From assembly GCA_030690895.1 (NCBI GenBank), contig JAUYFQ010000158.1:1-64000 (forward strand): a stretch of DNA of 64,000 nucleotides. The letters are read 5' to 3'. This document shows positions 48,128 through 57,156 of the stretch, in pieces. Below the pieces are notes generated by a model. That model was not told the DNA's origin and did not search any database. It saw only the letters and a list, made by a program, of their open reading frames with translations. The position numbers and the translations under genes were made by a program. Numbering within the stretch: position 1 is the first letter of the stretch; every line of letters starts with the position of its first letter. The DNA is from Sulfuricellaceae bacterium. GTDB lineage: Bacteria > Pseudomonadota > Gammaproteobacteria > Burkholderiales > Sulfuricellaceae.

Positions 48128-48634
48128 TCAGGGAATGCACTTGCGTTTTTTGCTTTCCAACTCTCTTCGCTTCCAGTCGCTATCCACATAAAATCCGGTG
48201 ACCAAGAAAAAGCTCTTCGGGCTTTCTTCTAAAATCACCAGATAGTCCACCGCCTTGGCGTAGAGGTAGTATCGCACCCGCCCGTTGCCCTCAAGATACC
48301 GCCAACAATCCATACCGGTCGTCGAATAATTTTCGATGAGCGGCCTTGCCCATGTAATGCGCTCAGCGCGTGGAAAATCGGGCAGGCGCTCTTTGAATTT
48401 CTTGTCATCGCGGGTAATGAGATGCCAGAAGCCTTCTTCCATAGAGCTCCCATCCTTCTTGCTTCGATTGACGCTCACATACTGGCCGTGAAAGCGTGGC
48501 GACGAATCCAGAAAGCCCTCCTTAAACACACGATAAGCGAGTGCGACAAATGTATCCCAATCACCGGTGAACCGGATTATCTCAGGCAGAAAAGAAAATG
48601 GGTGGGCACTCAAGAGATGCTCCGGGGCTGCCAT
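48128..48634 (-). CDS. hypothetical island protein, possible RNase-like toxin fold
   Basis: The 168-residue protein is not firmly recognised. It has a conserved-looking centre, GFWHLITRDDKKFKERLPDF, then RITWARPLIENY, RVRYYLYAKAVDYLVILEE and FFLVTGFYV. The H, R, W and aromatic spacing and the final ILEE/FFLVTGFYV strands recall small barnase/RelE-like nuclease toxins, but this is a weak resemblance. It overlaps the DUF3800 gene by 25 nt and is probably translated with it. There is no membrane segment. Confidence 0.65.
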   Translation of the reverse strand: MAAPEHLLSAHPFSFLPEIIRFTGDWDTFVALAYRVFKEGFLDSSPRFHGQYVSVNRSKKDGSSMEEGFWHLITRDDKKFKERLPDFPRAERITWARPLIENYSTTGMDCWRYLEGNGRVRYYLYAKAVDYLVILEESPKSFFLVTGFYVDSDWKRRELESKKRKCIP

Positions 48635-49311
48635 ACGAATATATTGAATTTCGACTCATCACGTGGAGTCGAGTAAAGCAAATTAGGGCGATGCCTTTCA
48701 ATGGCTTTAATTACAGCGAGCTTCGCTCCGCTCTTGTCCAGCCCCCTATGTTTATAGGCTAAAGCCCCCAGCAAGAAATCGCCCAGTTGTAGCAACTCCG
48801 ATTCATGCGAACGAATCTGCTGCACATGGCGGATCATGCTATGCGTAAAGTCATACTGGTCATTGCACAGAACATCATGCAACTTCTTAACCTTGAGATT
48901 GCTGCGCGTATCCTTGATGTCCAAATAAATGTCATAGCAACAATCCGGGCTGAGAATTTTGTTCAACAGCGAAAAATACATCTTGTAATAGAAGGTGTCA
49001 TGCGAGCCATTATTAAAGCGGTCGTGATCCAACACCGACTTATTTGGAACAATCAGAGAACGAAAATGCAATGGTTCTTCGGCAAAAAACCACTCCACAA
49101 CTTCTAAAAAGAAGTGCTGTCGAGACCTGGAAACCTTGCTCCACTTCAATTCACCCTCGGCATGATGCCGCGCTTTAATATCGCGCAGCCCAATGGCCAA
49201 TCGTTTCACCTGTGTCTTGGAAGCCCATACCGCGCCAAGCAGCATAACGGGAATATGGTCATGCTCAAGATGGCAGGATTCATCACAATAAACATTGATT
49301 AAATCACCCAT
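48610..49311 (-). CDS. DUF3800 domain protein
   Basis: The 233-residue protein starts at ATG 49311 and shows the DUF3800 pattern: INVYCDESCHLEHD with the D-E-S triad, WSKVSRSRQHFFLEVVEWFF, and DIYLDIKDTRSN. The family is thought to have an RNase H-like fold and is frequent in defence islands and mobile elements. It overlaps the chimeric hsdR/hsdS ORF by 8 nt (ATGGGTGA) and the next gene by 25 nt. The acidic residues look intact. The role is unknown. Confidence 0.8.
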   Translation of the reverse strand: MGDLINVYCDESCHLEHDHIPVMLLGAVWASKTQVKRLAIGLRDIKARHHAEGELKWSKVSRSRQHFFLEVVEWFFAEEPLHFRSLIVPNKSVLDHDRFNNGSHDTFYYKMYFSLLNKILSPDCCYDIYLDIKDTRSNLKVKKLHDVLCNDQYDFTHSMIRHVQQIRSHESELLQLGDFLLGALAYKHRGLDKSGAKLAVIKAIERHRPNLLYSTPRDESKFNIFVWQPRSIS

Positions 49312-49507
49312 GAGTAAGCTCCAAAATTTTGTTTTCTTCATCGAGAATGCGCAGCTTGTCGGACATCAGGCGAGGCAGCAACGTGTCGCGCAGGGTGGCG
49401 AGGGAAGGAATGTCCAAGTGCGGCCCGTGGCCGATGGCATAGCCCAGTTCCCCGAGCCAACTCAGACTAGCGCCTTCGACGATAGATTCGTGAGGCTCAT
49501 CGTTCAT
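49304..49507 (-). pseudogene. chimeric remnant: hsdR start fused to hsdS end
   Basis: The 67-residue frame begins like HsdR (ESIVEGASLSWLGELGYAIG against [20 protein letters not shown]) and after GHGPHL switches to the end of an HsdS (LATLRDTLLPRLMSDKLRI). At DNA level 49380-49402 shares a 23-bp identical stretch with the real hsdS end (52373-52395), and 19 bp are shared with the start of hsdR. It is a scar of recombination between duplicated hsdS-hsdR junctions. The frame is open, starts right at the DUF2290 stop and overlaps DUF3800, so it may still be translated. Confidence 0.8.
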
Positions 49508-50173
49508 TCAAACGCCGCACAAAACATGTGGAATCATCCGTTCGTTTGCTGTAATTGTGTTGGCGAAGGCCAGCTTGCTCGCCGGAATTTTTTCGGAGTA
49601 TTTGCGGAAAGCGGTGTTATAGAAGTTCCTTAAAATAAAACCTCCGAACGCGAGTGGCCCAAGGGGAGAACCGACCGGTATACGGCAATTCTCATACTGA
49701 CCAAGCGTTAAGTGGGAGTATGGATGATGAACATCTACGAACTTTGCCGTGTCGTCGCTAAAGTCGAAACGAACCGGGAAAGGAACAATATTTCTAGCGA
49801 TGACATCGGCGTAAATCTCATCCTCGAGATAAATCTCTGGCTCGTTCTGAAAATGCTCAAGGTCTGGGGATGGGAAGTATGAAAGGGAATGTTCGCAGAT
49901 GACTCCAGCCCTAAACCGGTAGCGGAGTGAAATCAATGCGCCATCCAGCATCTTAATATTGAAACACCGCGCCTTCTCCAGTTCCCCATAGATGTCACGG
50001 TAAGCCACATTCTTTAATGCAACGCTCATGCCTGCGGCGGTGCTCACCGTAATTTCGAACGCCGTATTGGTGTTGCCGTGAGTAGCTGGGAAATTCTGCT
50101 CGTTCGAAAGACTCAGTCCTACGAGCGCTTCCGTGAGTTCATTTACCTGCCTGAGCGTTTGCTGGGGTGTCAT
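49508..50173 (-). CDS. DUF2290 family protein
   Basis: The 221-residue protein matches my memory of DUF2290, with GALISLRYRFRAGVICEHSLSYFPSPD, FPVRFDFS, VDVHHPYSHLTLGQYENCRI and FGGFILRNFYNTAF. The conserved His-Pro-x-x-His (HHPYSH) and Asp residues could form a metal site. It overlaps the helicase gene by 4 nt (ATGA), so the two products probably work together. A helicase-DUF2290 pairing has been listed as a candidate anti-phage system; the mechanism is unknown to me. Confidence 0.75.
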   Translation of the reverse strand: MTPQQTLRQVNELTEALVGLSLSNEQNFPATHGNTNTAFEITVSTAAGMSVALKNVAYRDIYGELEKARCFNIKMLDGALISLRYRFRAGVICEHSLSYFPSPDLEHFQNEPEIYLEDEIYADVIARNIVPFPVRFDFSDDTAKFVDVHHPYSHLTLGQYENCRIPVGSPLGPLAFGGFILRNFYNTAFRKYSEKIPASKLAFANTITANERMIPHVLCGV

Positions 50174-52314
50174 TTCCGCCTACGCTTTGTTTTCTTGGCG
50201 AGTAGAGCCTGGAGCTTCTCTACGAGACTATCAGGATAGTCCTCGATGAAACTCTCACCCGACTCGAGCGACGCAATAATGTCGGCGAAGTTGTTTCTCC
50301 GCTTAGCACTTCGATCTTGCTCCGCTTTCGACATGTCACGGTTTACGGTCGTCATTGTCTTCCGCTCCTCTTCGGTCGGGTAGCGGAAGTGTAGCGCGAA
50401 ATTCTCTGCCTTCGCCTTCTCAAATTCTCCCTTCAGGGCAGACATAGACCTCCCTACTCCGAGAACCCGAACCCATGCTTTGGAGCGAGTGATTGCCGTA
50501 AAAAGGCGATTTCTGGCGCGGGCAGCATCCCGTGGCAATAGAGCCCCAAAACAGTCTTGTGCATTGATTATATAGACCATGGCTGCCTCATTACCCTTAG
50601 CGCGGAAAATACCAGTAAAGGTCACCGTTCCCGGCTCGGTGAAGACGTCGGCGATTGTCGTTACACCCGCAAGATTCGAGTTGATTCCCATCTGCATCAG
50701 GGTCTGCCGAGCAACTCCGACTGCATCCTTCGTTGTTAGCGGGTCGGGATTTATGACAACGATATCGTCTGGAATCAGCTCATCTTCAGTCAGATTTCGC
50801 TTAATTTCTGCAACAAGCCATGCGGTTTGTGCTTCGAGCGTCGCGAAGACCTCAAACTGAATCAAGTCTTCCACCTGCGAATGTTTCTCCAGGAATTCCG
50901 GGCTGGATTTTGGTGTGCGATTGAGAGTGACAAGTTCGCCGTCCTCGATTTCTCCATCGTTCTCTTGATAACCGATATCGAACCAGAGGTTCTTGTTCTC
51001 AAAGATTTGAACAAGGCCCTTGTCGCGATAAATCCCAAATCCAAGTGCATGGGCTGTGGACAAAACAGGTCTGGAGTTGCGATAGCAAGTGTCGAGAATG
51101 ATGTCTTGCTTGGGTTTTCCTGCCTCAGGGGAGTGAATAATGACACGGGCCGTTCCATCCGTGTTCTTACCAAAGATTTCTTCGACGGGTGGGAGCGATC
51201 TGTTCCCGAGGTTCTGCAACTCGTCATATGCGTAGACTAGGCGCTTTGGCTCCTTGAGGTATTCGTAACAGAGCAACAAGAAATTGGGCGAGAAATCCTG
51301 CGCCTCATCAACCAGGACCGCATCGTATTTCGGCACGAATTGTTTGGCGCCTTGAAGGGCGATGTCACATGCACCCTCAAATGCCTTGTCGGATCCAAAG
51401 CGATCCTTTGCCGTTCCAAAATCCAAATACTCGACACCATGGTCACGGCAGAACTCGTAGTAGATGCCTGTGCGGTCTGTTCCACCAGGAGCACCCCAAG
51501 CATTCAGGATTCTGATTTTGTCCCAGTCAGGTTCTTCGTTTGCCTGTTCCAGCACGAACGTAGTGATGAGGTTCTCGAACTGCTTCTTCAGTGACCGGGT
51601 GTTGAATGTCACCGCGATGAACCAGTCACGATGGCGTGCGTGCAAGTAGGCAACCTTCAACGCCAGAACGATAGTCTTACCACATCCGGCAAGCCCACGA
51701 ATGCGCTGAACGCCTTCAAACGTTTCCACCACGGCCGCGCTCTGCTGACTATCGAGATTGGCAATCGAATCCTCCAGCGCCTTGATCTTGGTGCCTCGCG
51801 AATTCTGATTGTGGAGTTCCCGCTTTTTACGGCCCCTACGCAGCGTGGAAATTGCCTGAATAACCGAAACCAGTGATGGGAAGACCTCCGGGTCGAAAGC
51901 ATCCAATTCTTCGATAGCCGACACCAGATTGTCGGCATTGCAGAGGAGATGCTCCTCGTCGCCATCAAGTTGTGCGATGGCCGGCGCAAATGTGACAGTG
52001 TGAATATTGACGAGGAGCTTTCGCTTCCGAATCAAGGTCTGATGCTGGAACAGTTTTGCCTGCATCTTATTGAACCCCTCGTCCTGCACCTCGGCGTAAT
52101 CCGGGAGGGTCTTGCCTTCAACGACACTAAACAAGACCAGGCCTTTGGTCGGCGATACCAGCAACGCATCTATCGGAAAGGAGCCTTCGGGCGTGCCAAT
52201 GATTGGATAGCCAATATAGAGGGTGCCTTCAAGGTTCGCTTCCGCGCTGAGAAGTTCAGCGAGCCACTTGCTCGAAACGGGCTTATCTGTGCTGCCCCAT
52301 ACGGTGTTAATCAT
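50170..52314 (-). CDS. SF1 UvrD-like helicase with N-terminal NERD-like nuclease
   Basis: The 714-residue protein starts with a nuclease-like domain (about 25-110) holding PIDALLVSPTKGLVLFSVVEGK, in which D49, E66 and K68 fit the PD-(D/E)xK pattern of NERD domains. A UvrD-type helicase follows: GLAGCGKT (Walker A), VLVDEAQDFS (Walker B), and NRLFTAITRSKAWVRVLG (motif VI). It overlaps hsdS by 8 nt and DUF2290 by 4 nt, an operon arrangement. A role in DNA degradation during phage attack is inference from context. Confidence 0.88.
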   Translation of the reverse strand: MINTVWGSTDKPVSSKWLAELLSAEANLEGTLYIGYPIIGTPEGSFPIDALLVSPTKGLVLFSVVEGKTLPDYAEVQDEGFNKMQAKLFQHQTLIRKRKLLVNIHTVTFAPAIAQLDGDEEHLLCNADNLVSAIEELDAFDPEVFPSLVSVIQAISTLRRGRKKRELHNQNSRGTKIKALEDSIANLDSQQSAAVVETFEGVQRIRGLAGCGKTIVLALKVAYLHARHRDWFIAVTFNTRSLKKQFENLITTFVLEQANEEPDWDKIRILNAWGAPGGTDRTGIYYEFCRDHGVEYLDFGTAKDRFGSDKAFEGACDIALQGAKQFVPKYDAVLVDEAQDFSPNFLLLCYEYLKEPKRLVYAYDELQNLGNRSLPPVEEIFGKNTDGTARVIIHSPEAGKPKQDIILDTCYRNSRPVLSTAHALGFGIYRDKGLVQIFENKNLWFDIGYQENDGEIEDGELVTLNRTPKSSPEFLEKHSQVEDLIQFEVFATLEAQTAWLVAEIKRNLTEDELIPDDIVVINPDPLTTKDAVGVARQTLMQMGINSNLAGVTTIADVFTEPGTVTFTGIFRAKGNEAAMVYIINAQDCFGALLPRDAARARNRLFTAITRSKAWVRVLGVGRSMSALKGEFEKAKAENFALHFRYPTEEERKTMTTVNRDMSKAEQDRSAKRRNNFADIIASLESGESFIEDYPDSLVEKLQALLAKKTKRRRK

Positions 52315-53578
52315 GGCGTAGTCCGATTTGATTGTTGATTTGCAGAGTGCCGCTCAGAAGTTGCGGAAGCAGCGTGTCGCGCAGGGTGGCGAGGGTGCGA
52401 GACTGGTGTTCAAGCGTTCGAATTTGCTCGTCGAGTGGCTTTGCTAGGTGCTCGTAGGCCGCAACTATTTCTGGTGGTGGAATCACGAAACGAAGGTTCT
52501 CAAAATTTTGTTTGTTGATGGAGCCAAATACCGTTCCCTCACCCTCAAAGAGGGCGAAGTCGGGCGAAAGGTTCTCCATCGCATGGTAGGTAAACGAAAC
52601 TGCGCCGCTTTTGTGGCGCACTGCTGCCACTCCTCGCCCAATGCAGCATTCCTCGTCCGCCATGTTGATGTCGCCAACGGGAGCACGGACGCTGACGAGC
52701 GTATCGCCGGACTTGGCATAGCGTGTTGGCGCGGTGCAATAGATTCGGCGCGTCGGAAATCGAAAGCCGAAGTCTGTTCGTCCTTGATAGAAAGGAATGC
52801 CGTTGCCGTCTTCGTTGTAGGTTTCGCCGGGCGGCGATTGGCCCATCGTGAGATTGAAACCTTCTCTGACTGTGCCTGCTGTCCATCCCTGCGGGATATG
52901 GCCGAGGGGTGATTCTTGGAAGTGGGTGGGAAAGAGCGCGGCGGTGGCGGCGTCAAGGCCAGCAGGTTTTCGCCCATCGAGTTTGGCGCGGACGGGGGCG
53001 AAATCCACGAACCAGCTCTGGAACAGAGCCCGTGCCATCGCCTCCAGCGTCGCGTTCATTCGCCGGTTCAACTCGATCTTGTCGTCCAGCGTGCCGAGGA
53101 TGTGCGCGATGGCTTTTTGTTCGGTGAGGGGTGGGAGCGTGATTTCAAGGCGCGAGAAATCGCCCTTGTTCAGGATAGGCTGCGCTGAGCCGCCCGCCGC
53201 TTGGTGACGAATCTCGTCCTTACGAGTGCTGAGGTTGTAATAGACGAACTCGTTACTGAAGCGGTCATCCACGACAATTGAATTGATTTGCTGGTTGGTG
53301 ACGCAATCGCGGCCAGCGATGACGGCTTTCCCCATGTCGGAGCCGATGCATGACACCATCACGGAGCCTGCGGGAATTTTCGCCCCTTTGATGGACGCTG
53401 CGCCGGCCTCGGTGAGATTCCGGGCGGTAGTGCTGATTGCTTTTCTACCGTCCATGTCCGACGGAGTGACGAACGGAATCTGCCCGCCGAAGTTTCCTTC
53501 GACCGCAGTCAGCGGTGTCTTGCCTGTCACGACTCGACCTAAGTCACCGAGGGTCAAGTCTTCCCAATCACCCGCCAT
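52307..53578 (-). CDS. hsdS: type I restriction specificity subunit HsdS
   Basis: HsdS carries two target-recognition domains that set the methylation and cutting site. The 423-residue protein has TRD1 (DWEDLTLGDLGRVVTGKTPL, IPFVTPSDMD), a conserved helix (LPPLTEQKAIAHILGTLDDK), TRD2 (FNLTMGQSPPGETYNEDGNG) and a second helix ending TLATLRDTLLPQLLSGTLQI. Both halves look intact. It lies downstream of DUF1016, separated by a REP element, instead of directly after hsdM. Its stop overlaps the helicase start. Confidence 0.95.
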   Translation of the reverse strand: MAGDWEDLTLGDLGRVVTGKTPLTAVEGNFGGQIPFVTPSDMDGRKAISTTARNLTEAGAASIKGAKIPAGSVMVSCIGSDMGKAVIAGRDCVTNQQINSIVVDDRFSNEFVYYNLSTRKDEIRHQAAGGSAQPILNKGDFSRLEITLPPLTEQKAIAHILGTLDDKIELNRRMNATLEAMARALFQSWFVDFAPVRAKLDGRKPAGLDAATAALFPTHFQESPLGHIPQGWTAGTVREGFNLTMGQSPPGETYNEDGNGIPFYQGRTDFGFRFPTRRIYCTAPTRYAKSGDTLVSVRAPVGDINMADEECCIGRGVAAVRHKSGAVSFTYHAMENLSPDFALFEGEGTVFGSINKQNFENLRFVIPPPEIVAAYEHLAKPLDEQIRTLEHQSRTLATLRDTLLPQLLSGTLQINNQIGLRHD

Positions 53579-53620
53579 AACCCAGCCCCCTCAGGTTTGC
53601 TTTGATCGCCGCTTCCAGTA

Positions 53621-53709
53621 CGTAGGTCGGGTTAGCGCAGCGTAACCCGACATCGGCGGTGGATTCGGGCGCGGTTTGTCGGGTTACGCTGACGCTAATC
53701 CGACCTACG
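53621..53709. repeat. CGTAGGTCGG-type palindromic repeat
   Basis: CGTAGGTCGGGTTAGCG at the left and CGCTAATCCGACCTACG at the right are inverse arms around an inner pair GTAACCCGACA/TGTCGGGTTAC, total 89 bp. Repeats of this sequence are common in proteobacterial intergenic DNA. It sits between the DUF1016 gene and hsdS, inside the restriction operon. Confidence 0.75.
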
Positions 53710-53721
53710 GTTTTTGGGCTT

Positions 53722-54849
53722 TTACGCATCCCCGCCCCCCAACTCATCCACCGCCTGGTGCAGGAAGGCCGCCATCTCTTCCTTGCCCGGCAGTTGCACC
53801 TGATAGCGTGAAACGAACAAGGTATTGCTCATGCCCGCCAGCGCGTACTCGACCAGTTCGTGGTTCTTGCGGGTGCAGAGCAGGATGCCGATGGGCGGCT
53901 GGTCGTCCGCGCTCATTTCGTGCTGCTGGTAATAGCCGACGTAGCTGTTGAGCTGGCCCAGGTGTTGGTGTTTGAAGGCGTCGTTCTTGAGTTCGATCAG
54001 CACGTGGCATTTGAGGATGCGGTGGTAGAAAACCAGATCGACGAAAAAGTGTTCGCCACCGATGAGCAGGCGTTTTTGCCGCGCCTCGAAGCAGAAGCCG
54101 TGGCCGAGTTCGAGCAGGAAGGCTTGCAGCTTGTCGAGCAGCGCGTCTTCGAGATGGCCTTCGCTCATCACTTCCTGCGGCTTGAGGCCGAGGAATTCGA
54201 AGACGTAGGGATCGCGGATCACCTGTCGGCTTTGTTGCGGTTCGGCTTGGGCATGGGCGAGACGGGCCAGCGCTTCCTTGTCGGTGGAGAGGCCGCTGCG
54301 CTGAAAATACTGGGTGGCGATCTGGCGCTTGAGCTCGCGCACCGACCAGTTGCCGCGCAGGGCTTCGGCTTCGTAGAAGCGGCGCTGGAGAGGATCGTCG
54401 AGTTCCACCAGTTGTTCGAAATGGCTGTAGGAAAGGCGGTTAATCAGCTTTTCCGCGTCCATTGTTGGGACATCCGGGAATTGTGCGGACAGTGTCCGCA
54501 CTTTTTCTTCCAGCAGTATGGGGGATACGACTTGGGCAGATAGTGCGGACGGTGCCCGCACTATCTGGGGATAGGTGCGATAAAAGGCCAGGTAGCCATA
54601 AAGCTGGCGTCGTCCGGTATTGCTGACGGACTGATCGCGCAGTGCTCTGGATAACTCGGCAAGCAGTTTGTCGCCATAGCTGGCGCGATCCGCGCCTTGC
54701 AACTCGAATTCGGCGATGTAGTAGCCGATGAACCAGTTGCGCAGGGTCAGGCTGAGATTAACGGCCTTGCTGGCTTGCTCCGCCAAGGCGGAATGAGTCC
54801 GCTCAATGGCAGCGACCAGACTATCGAAATTCAGCGCTTCAGAGGTCAT
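53722..54849 (-). CDS. DUF1016/YhcG-family PD-(D/E)xK nuclease
   Basis: The 375-residue protein has the N-terminal DUF1016-N helical domain (LVAAIERTHSALAEQASKAV, NWFIGYYIAEFELQGADRAS) and a C-terminal nuclease domain with FVDLVFYHR and VLIELKND, the D...E-x-K motif. The linker around 100-125 (SALSAQVVSPILLEEKVRTL) is encoded by short GC-rich palindromes at 54483-54503 and 54541-54561. It overlaps the truncated paralogue upstream. The family often rides in type I restriction operons; its target is unknown. Confidence 0.9.
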   Translation of the reverse strand: MTSEALNFDSLVAAIERTHSALAEQASKAVNLSLTLRNWFIGYYIAEFELQGADRASYGDKLLAELSRALRDQSVSNTGRRQLYGYLAFYRTYPQIVRAPSALSAQVVSPILLEEKVRTLSAQFPDVPTMDAEKLINRLSYSHFEQLVELDDPLQRRFYEAEALRGNWSVRELKRQIATQYFQRSGLSTDKEALARLAHAQAEPQQSRQVIRDPYVFEFLGLKPQEVMSEGHLEDALLDKLQAFLLELGHGFCFEARQKRLLIGGEHFFVDLVFYHRILKCHVLIELKNDAFKHQHLGQLNSYVGYYQQHEMSADDQPPIGILLCTRKNHELVEYALAGMSNTLFVSRYQVQLPGKEEMAAFLHQAVDELGGGDA

Positions 54850-55348
54850 AACCCATCCTCAGCATGTGCCGATGCTTTGCTCGTCGGGCGGGTATCAGGA
54901 AGACATATTGCGACCAACCGAGGCGGAAGGGCATTTGTGCAACGGGCCGTTGCACAATTGGCACGGCCTCGGGCAATATGCCAGATAGCATCTGGGATTT
55001 GTGCGGTGGTGCGGGTTGGGATTTCCCAGACGGCATCTGGGATTTTTCAGGCAGGCGATCGCGGTAGATTAAGAAAAACTTGCGCATGTACTCCAGATTG
55101 CTGCGAGAAAAGCCACGCCCAAATTCGCCGGTAAGCTGATGAGCCAATTCCTTGAGTACCTGCTTGCCGTATTCCGCGCGTTGCGCCCCCTGTTGTTCGT
55201 GTTCGACGATATGCCGCCCGATTTCAAAACTCGCCATGACTTGGCAGGTATCCACCGCGCGGCTGACCGCTTGGCGCGCATCCAGAACCAGTTGGCGAAT
55301 ATGGGCATACAGCTGGGTATATGCGGTGTCTTGTGGAGATTGGCTCAT
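54839..55348 (-). CDS. truncated DUF1016-N protein
   Basis: The 169-residue frame (start MSQSPQDTAYTQLY) contains the DUF1016-N domain (LVLDARQAVSRAVDTCQVMA, GRGFSRSNLEYMRKFFLIY) and the linker, which repeats KSQMPSGKSQ and KSQMLSGILPE. It reaches FRLGWSQYVFL, where normal members continue into the nuclease, and then ends after about 20 unrelated residues. No nuclease domain remains. It overlaps the complete DUF1016 gene by 11 nt. It is either a degraded paralogue or a nuclease-free partner. Confidence 0.7.
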   Translation of the reverse strand: MSQSPQDTAYTQLYAHIRQLVLDARQAVSRAVDTCQVMASFEIGRHIVEHEQQGAQRAEYGKQVLKELAHQLTGEFGRGFSRSNLEYMRKFFLIYRDRLPEKSQMPSGKSQPAPPHKSQMLSGILPEAVPIVQRPVAQMPFRLGWSQYVFLIPARRAKHRHMLRMGYDL

Positions 55349-55506
55349 GGTTGATACCACATCATGTGATTCATGCTGGCAAACAAAGCGTATTCGAATC
55401 TGATCATTTTTGCCCCCACCATCCAATTGTGCAAGCGTCCCTTGCACAAGTTACCGCTTCGATAATTTGCCAGCCAGTGTGGCAATCATCTGGAATGATG
55501 GATTTT

Positions 55507-57123
55507 CTAGAAGGCATGGCCGAGCCCTTTCAAATTTTTCCGAATCGCCTGCTCCAGTTTTGCGGACTCGGCGAATTGCCCATTCAATTCGGCCACCAGG
55601 CGAGTCATTTTTTCCTCGAAGGGTTCGCCGTCGTTTTCGAATTCTTCCGCGCCGACGTAGCGGCCAGGCGTGAGGACGTAGCCGTGTTGTTTGATCAGGT
55701 CGAGGTCGGCGGATTTGCAGAAGCCGGGGGTGTCTTGAAACGCCCCCTCTCCCCAGCCCTCTCCCGCGAGGGGAGAGGGAGTTAATGGGTCGCCGCGCCA
55801 GGCATGGTAGGTGCTGACGATTTTGGCAATATCGGTATCGGTCAATTCGCGATGGACACGGTCGATCAGCGTGCCGAGTTTGCGGGCATCAATGAACAAC
55901 GTCTGTTTGCGGCGATCACGGCGTTTGCCGTCATGTTTGTTTTTCGTGAGGAACCACAGGCAAACCGGAATCTGCGTGCTGTAGAAGAGCTGGCCAGGTA
56001 GCGCGACCATACAGTCCACGAGGTCGGCCTCGATAATGGCTTTGCGGATGTCGCCTTCGCCGGACTGGTTGGAGGACATGCTGCCGTTGGCCAGCACAAA
56101 ACCAGCGAAGCCATCGGCTGCGAGGTGGTGAATGAAGTGCTGCACCCAGGCGAAGTTGGCGTTGCCCTTGGGCGGCACGCCATATTGCCAGCGCACGTCG
56201 TCGTCCACGCGATGCCAGTCGGAGTCGTTGAAGGGCGGGTTGGCGATGACGAACTGCGCCTTGAGATCTTTGTGCAGGTCGCGTCGGAAGGTGTCGGCCT
56301 GCTCGGGGCCGAAATCGGCTTCAATCCCACGAATGGCGAGGTTCATGATGGCCAGGCGGCGGGTGGTGGCGTTGCTCTCCTGGCCGTAGATACTGAGGTC
56401 GCCGATGCGACCGCCGTGTTCGACGACGAATTTTTCCGACTGGACGAACATTCCACCAGAGCCGCAGGCGGGGTCATAAACGCGGCCTTTGTAGGGGGCG
56501 AGCATTTCAACGATGGTGCGAACGATACAACTGGGGGTGTAAAACTGGCCGCCGTTCTTGCCTTCGGCACTGGCGAAGCGGGTGAGGAAATATTCATAAA
56601 CCCGGCCAAGCAGATCAACCGAGCGGTGGGATTTGGCCTCCTCGCCCTCTGTGGCGGTGGCGATAAGCGTGATGGTGCCGATGAGGTCGATGAGTTCGCC
56701 AAGGCGGTGCTTGTCGAGCGCAGGGCGGGCGTAGTCTTTCGGGAGCACGCCTTTGAGGCGGGAGTTGTCGCGTTCGAGGGCGACCATGGCATCGTCCACG
56801 ACCTTGCCGATGGTAGGCTGCTTGGCTGCCGCCTGAAGCTCGGACCAGCGTGCTTCCTTGGGCACCCAGAAGACGTTTTCGGCTTTGTATTCGTCAGCGT
56901 CCTCGGGGTCGGCGCCTTCGTAGTCGCCTTTGCCCTCAAGCAGCCTGACGCGCATTTCCTCGAAAGCGTCGGAGATGTATTTGATGAAAATGAGGCCAAG
57001 GACGACGTGCTTGTATTCCGCCGCGTCCATGTTATTCCGGAGCTTGTCAGCAGCGAGCCAGAGTTTGGCCTCGAAGCCGAGGTTTGCAGCGCTGTCGGTG
57101 TTTTTTGCGGCCTTCTTCGCCAT
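55507..57123 (-). CDS. hsdM: type I DNA methyltransferase subunit HsdM
   Basis: HsdM methylates adenine at the HsdS target with S-adenosylmethionine. The 538-residue protein has the N-terminal helical domain ([20 protein letters not shown]), SAM-binding [10 protein letters not shown] and catalytic NPPF ([13 protein letters not shown]). At about residues 445-461 it has [15 protein letters not shown] between HAWRG and DTPGFCKSA, encoded by a palindromic repeat and absent in the HsdM proteins I know. The reading frame is kept. It is 33 nt downstream of the XRE gene. Confidence 0.95.
   Translation of the reverse strand: MAKKAAKNTDSAANLGFEAKLWLAADKLRNNMDAAEYKHVVLGLIFIKYISDAFEEMRVRLLEGKGDYEGADPEDADEYKAENVFWVPKEARWSELQAAAKQPTIGKVVDDAMVALERDNSRLKGVLPKDYARPALDKHRLGELIDLIGTITLIATATEGEEAKSHRSVDLLGRVYEYFLTRFASAEGKNGGQFYTPSCIVRTIVEMLAPYKGRVYDPACGSGGMFVQSEKFVVEHGGRIGDLSIYGQESNATTRRLAIMNLAIRGIEADFGPEQADTFRRDLHKDLKAQFVIANPPFNDSDWHRVDDDVRWQYGVPPKGNANFAWVQHFIHHLAADGFAGFVLANGSMSSNQSGEGDIRKAIIEADLVDCMVALPGQLFYSTQIPVCLWFLTKNKHDGKRRDRRKQTLFIDARKLGTLIDRVHRELTDTDIAKIVSTYHAWRGDPLTPSPLAGEGWGEGAFQDTPGFCKSADLDLIKQHGYVLTPGRYVGAEEFENDGEPFEEKMTRLVAELNGQFAESAKLEQAIRKNLKGLGHAF
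55744..55779. repeat. CTCTCCC hairpin repeat inside hsdM
   Basis: CCCTCTCCC-GCGAG-GGGAGAGGG (55757-55779), preceded by CCCCTCTCCCC, is the same class of GC-rich hairpin as at 35230 and 38682. Here it lies within the hsdM reading frame and is translated as [12 protein letters not shown]. Confidence 0.75.
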
Positions 57124-57156
57124 CCGTTTTCCTATGGGTAGTGCTTGGTGTGAAAA

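Noticed and set aside
47979-48232. short plus-strand frames upstream of hsdR
   Set aside because: They lack ribosome sites and recognisable sequence and overlap a hairpin and the end of the minus-strand gene.
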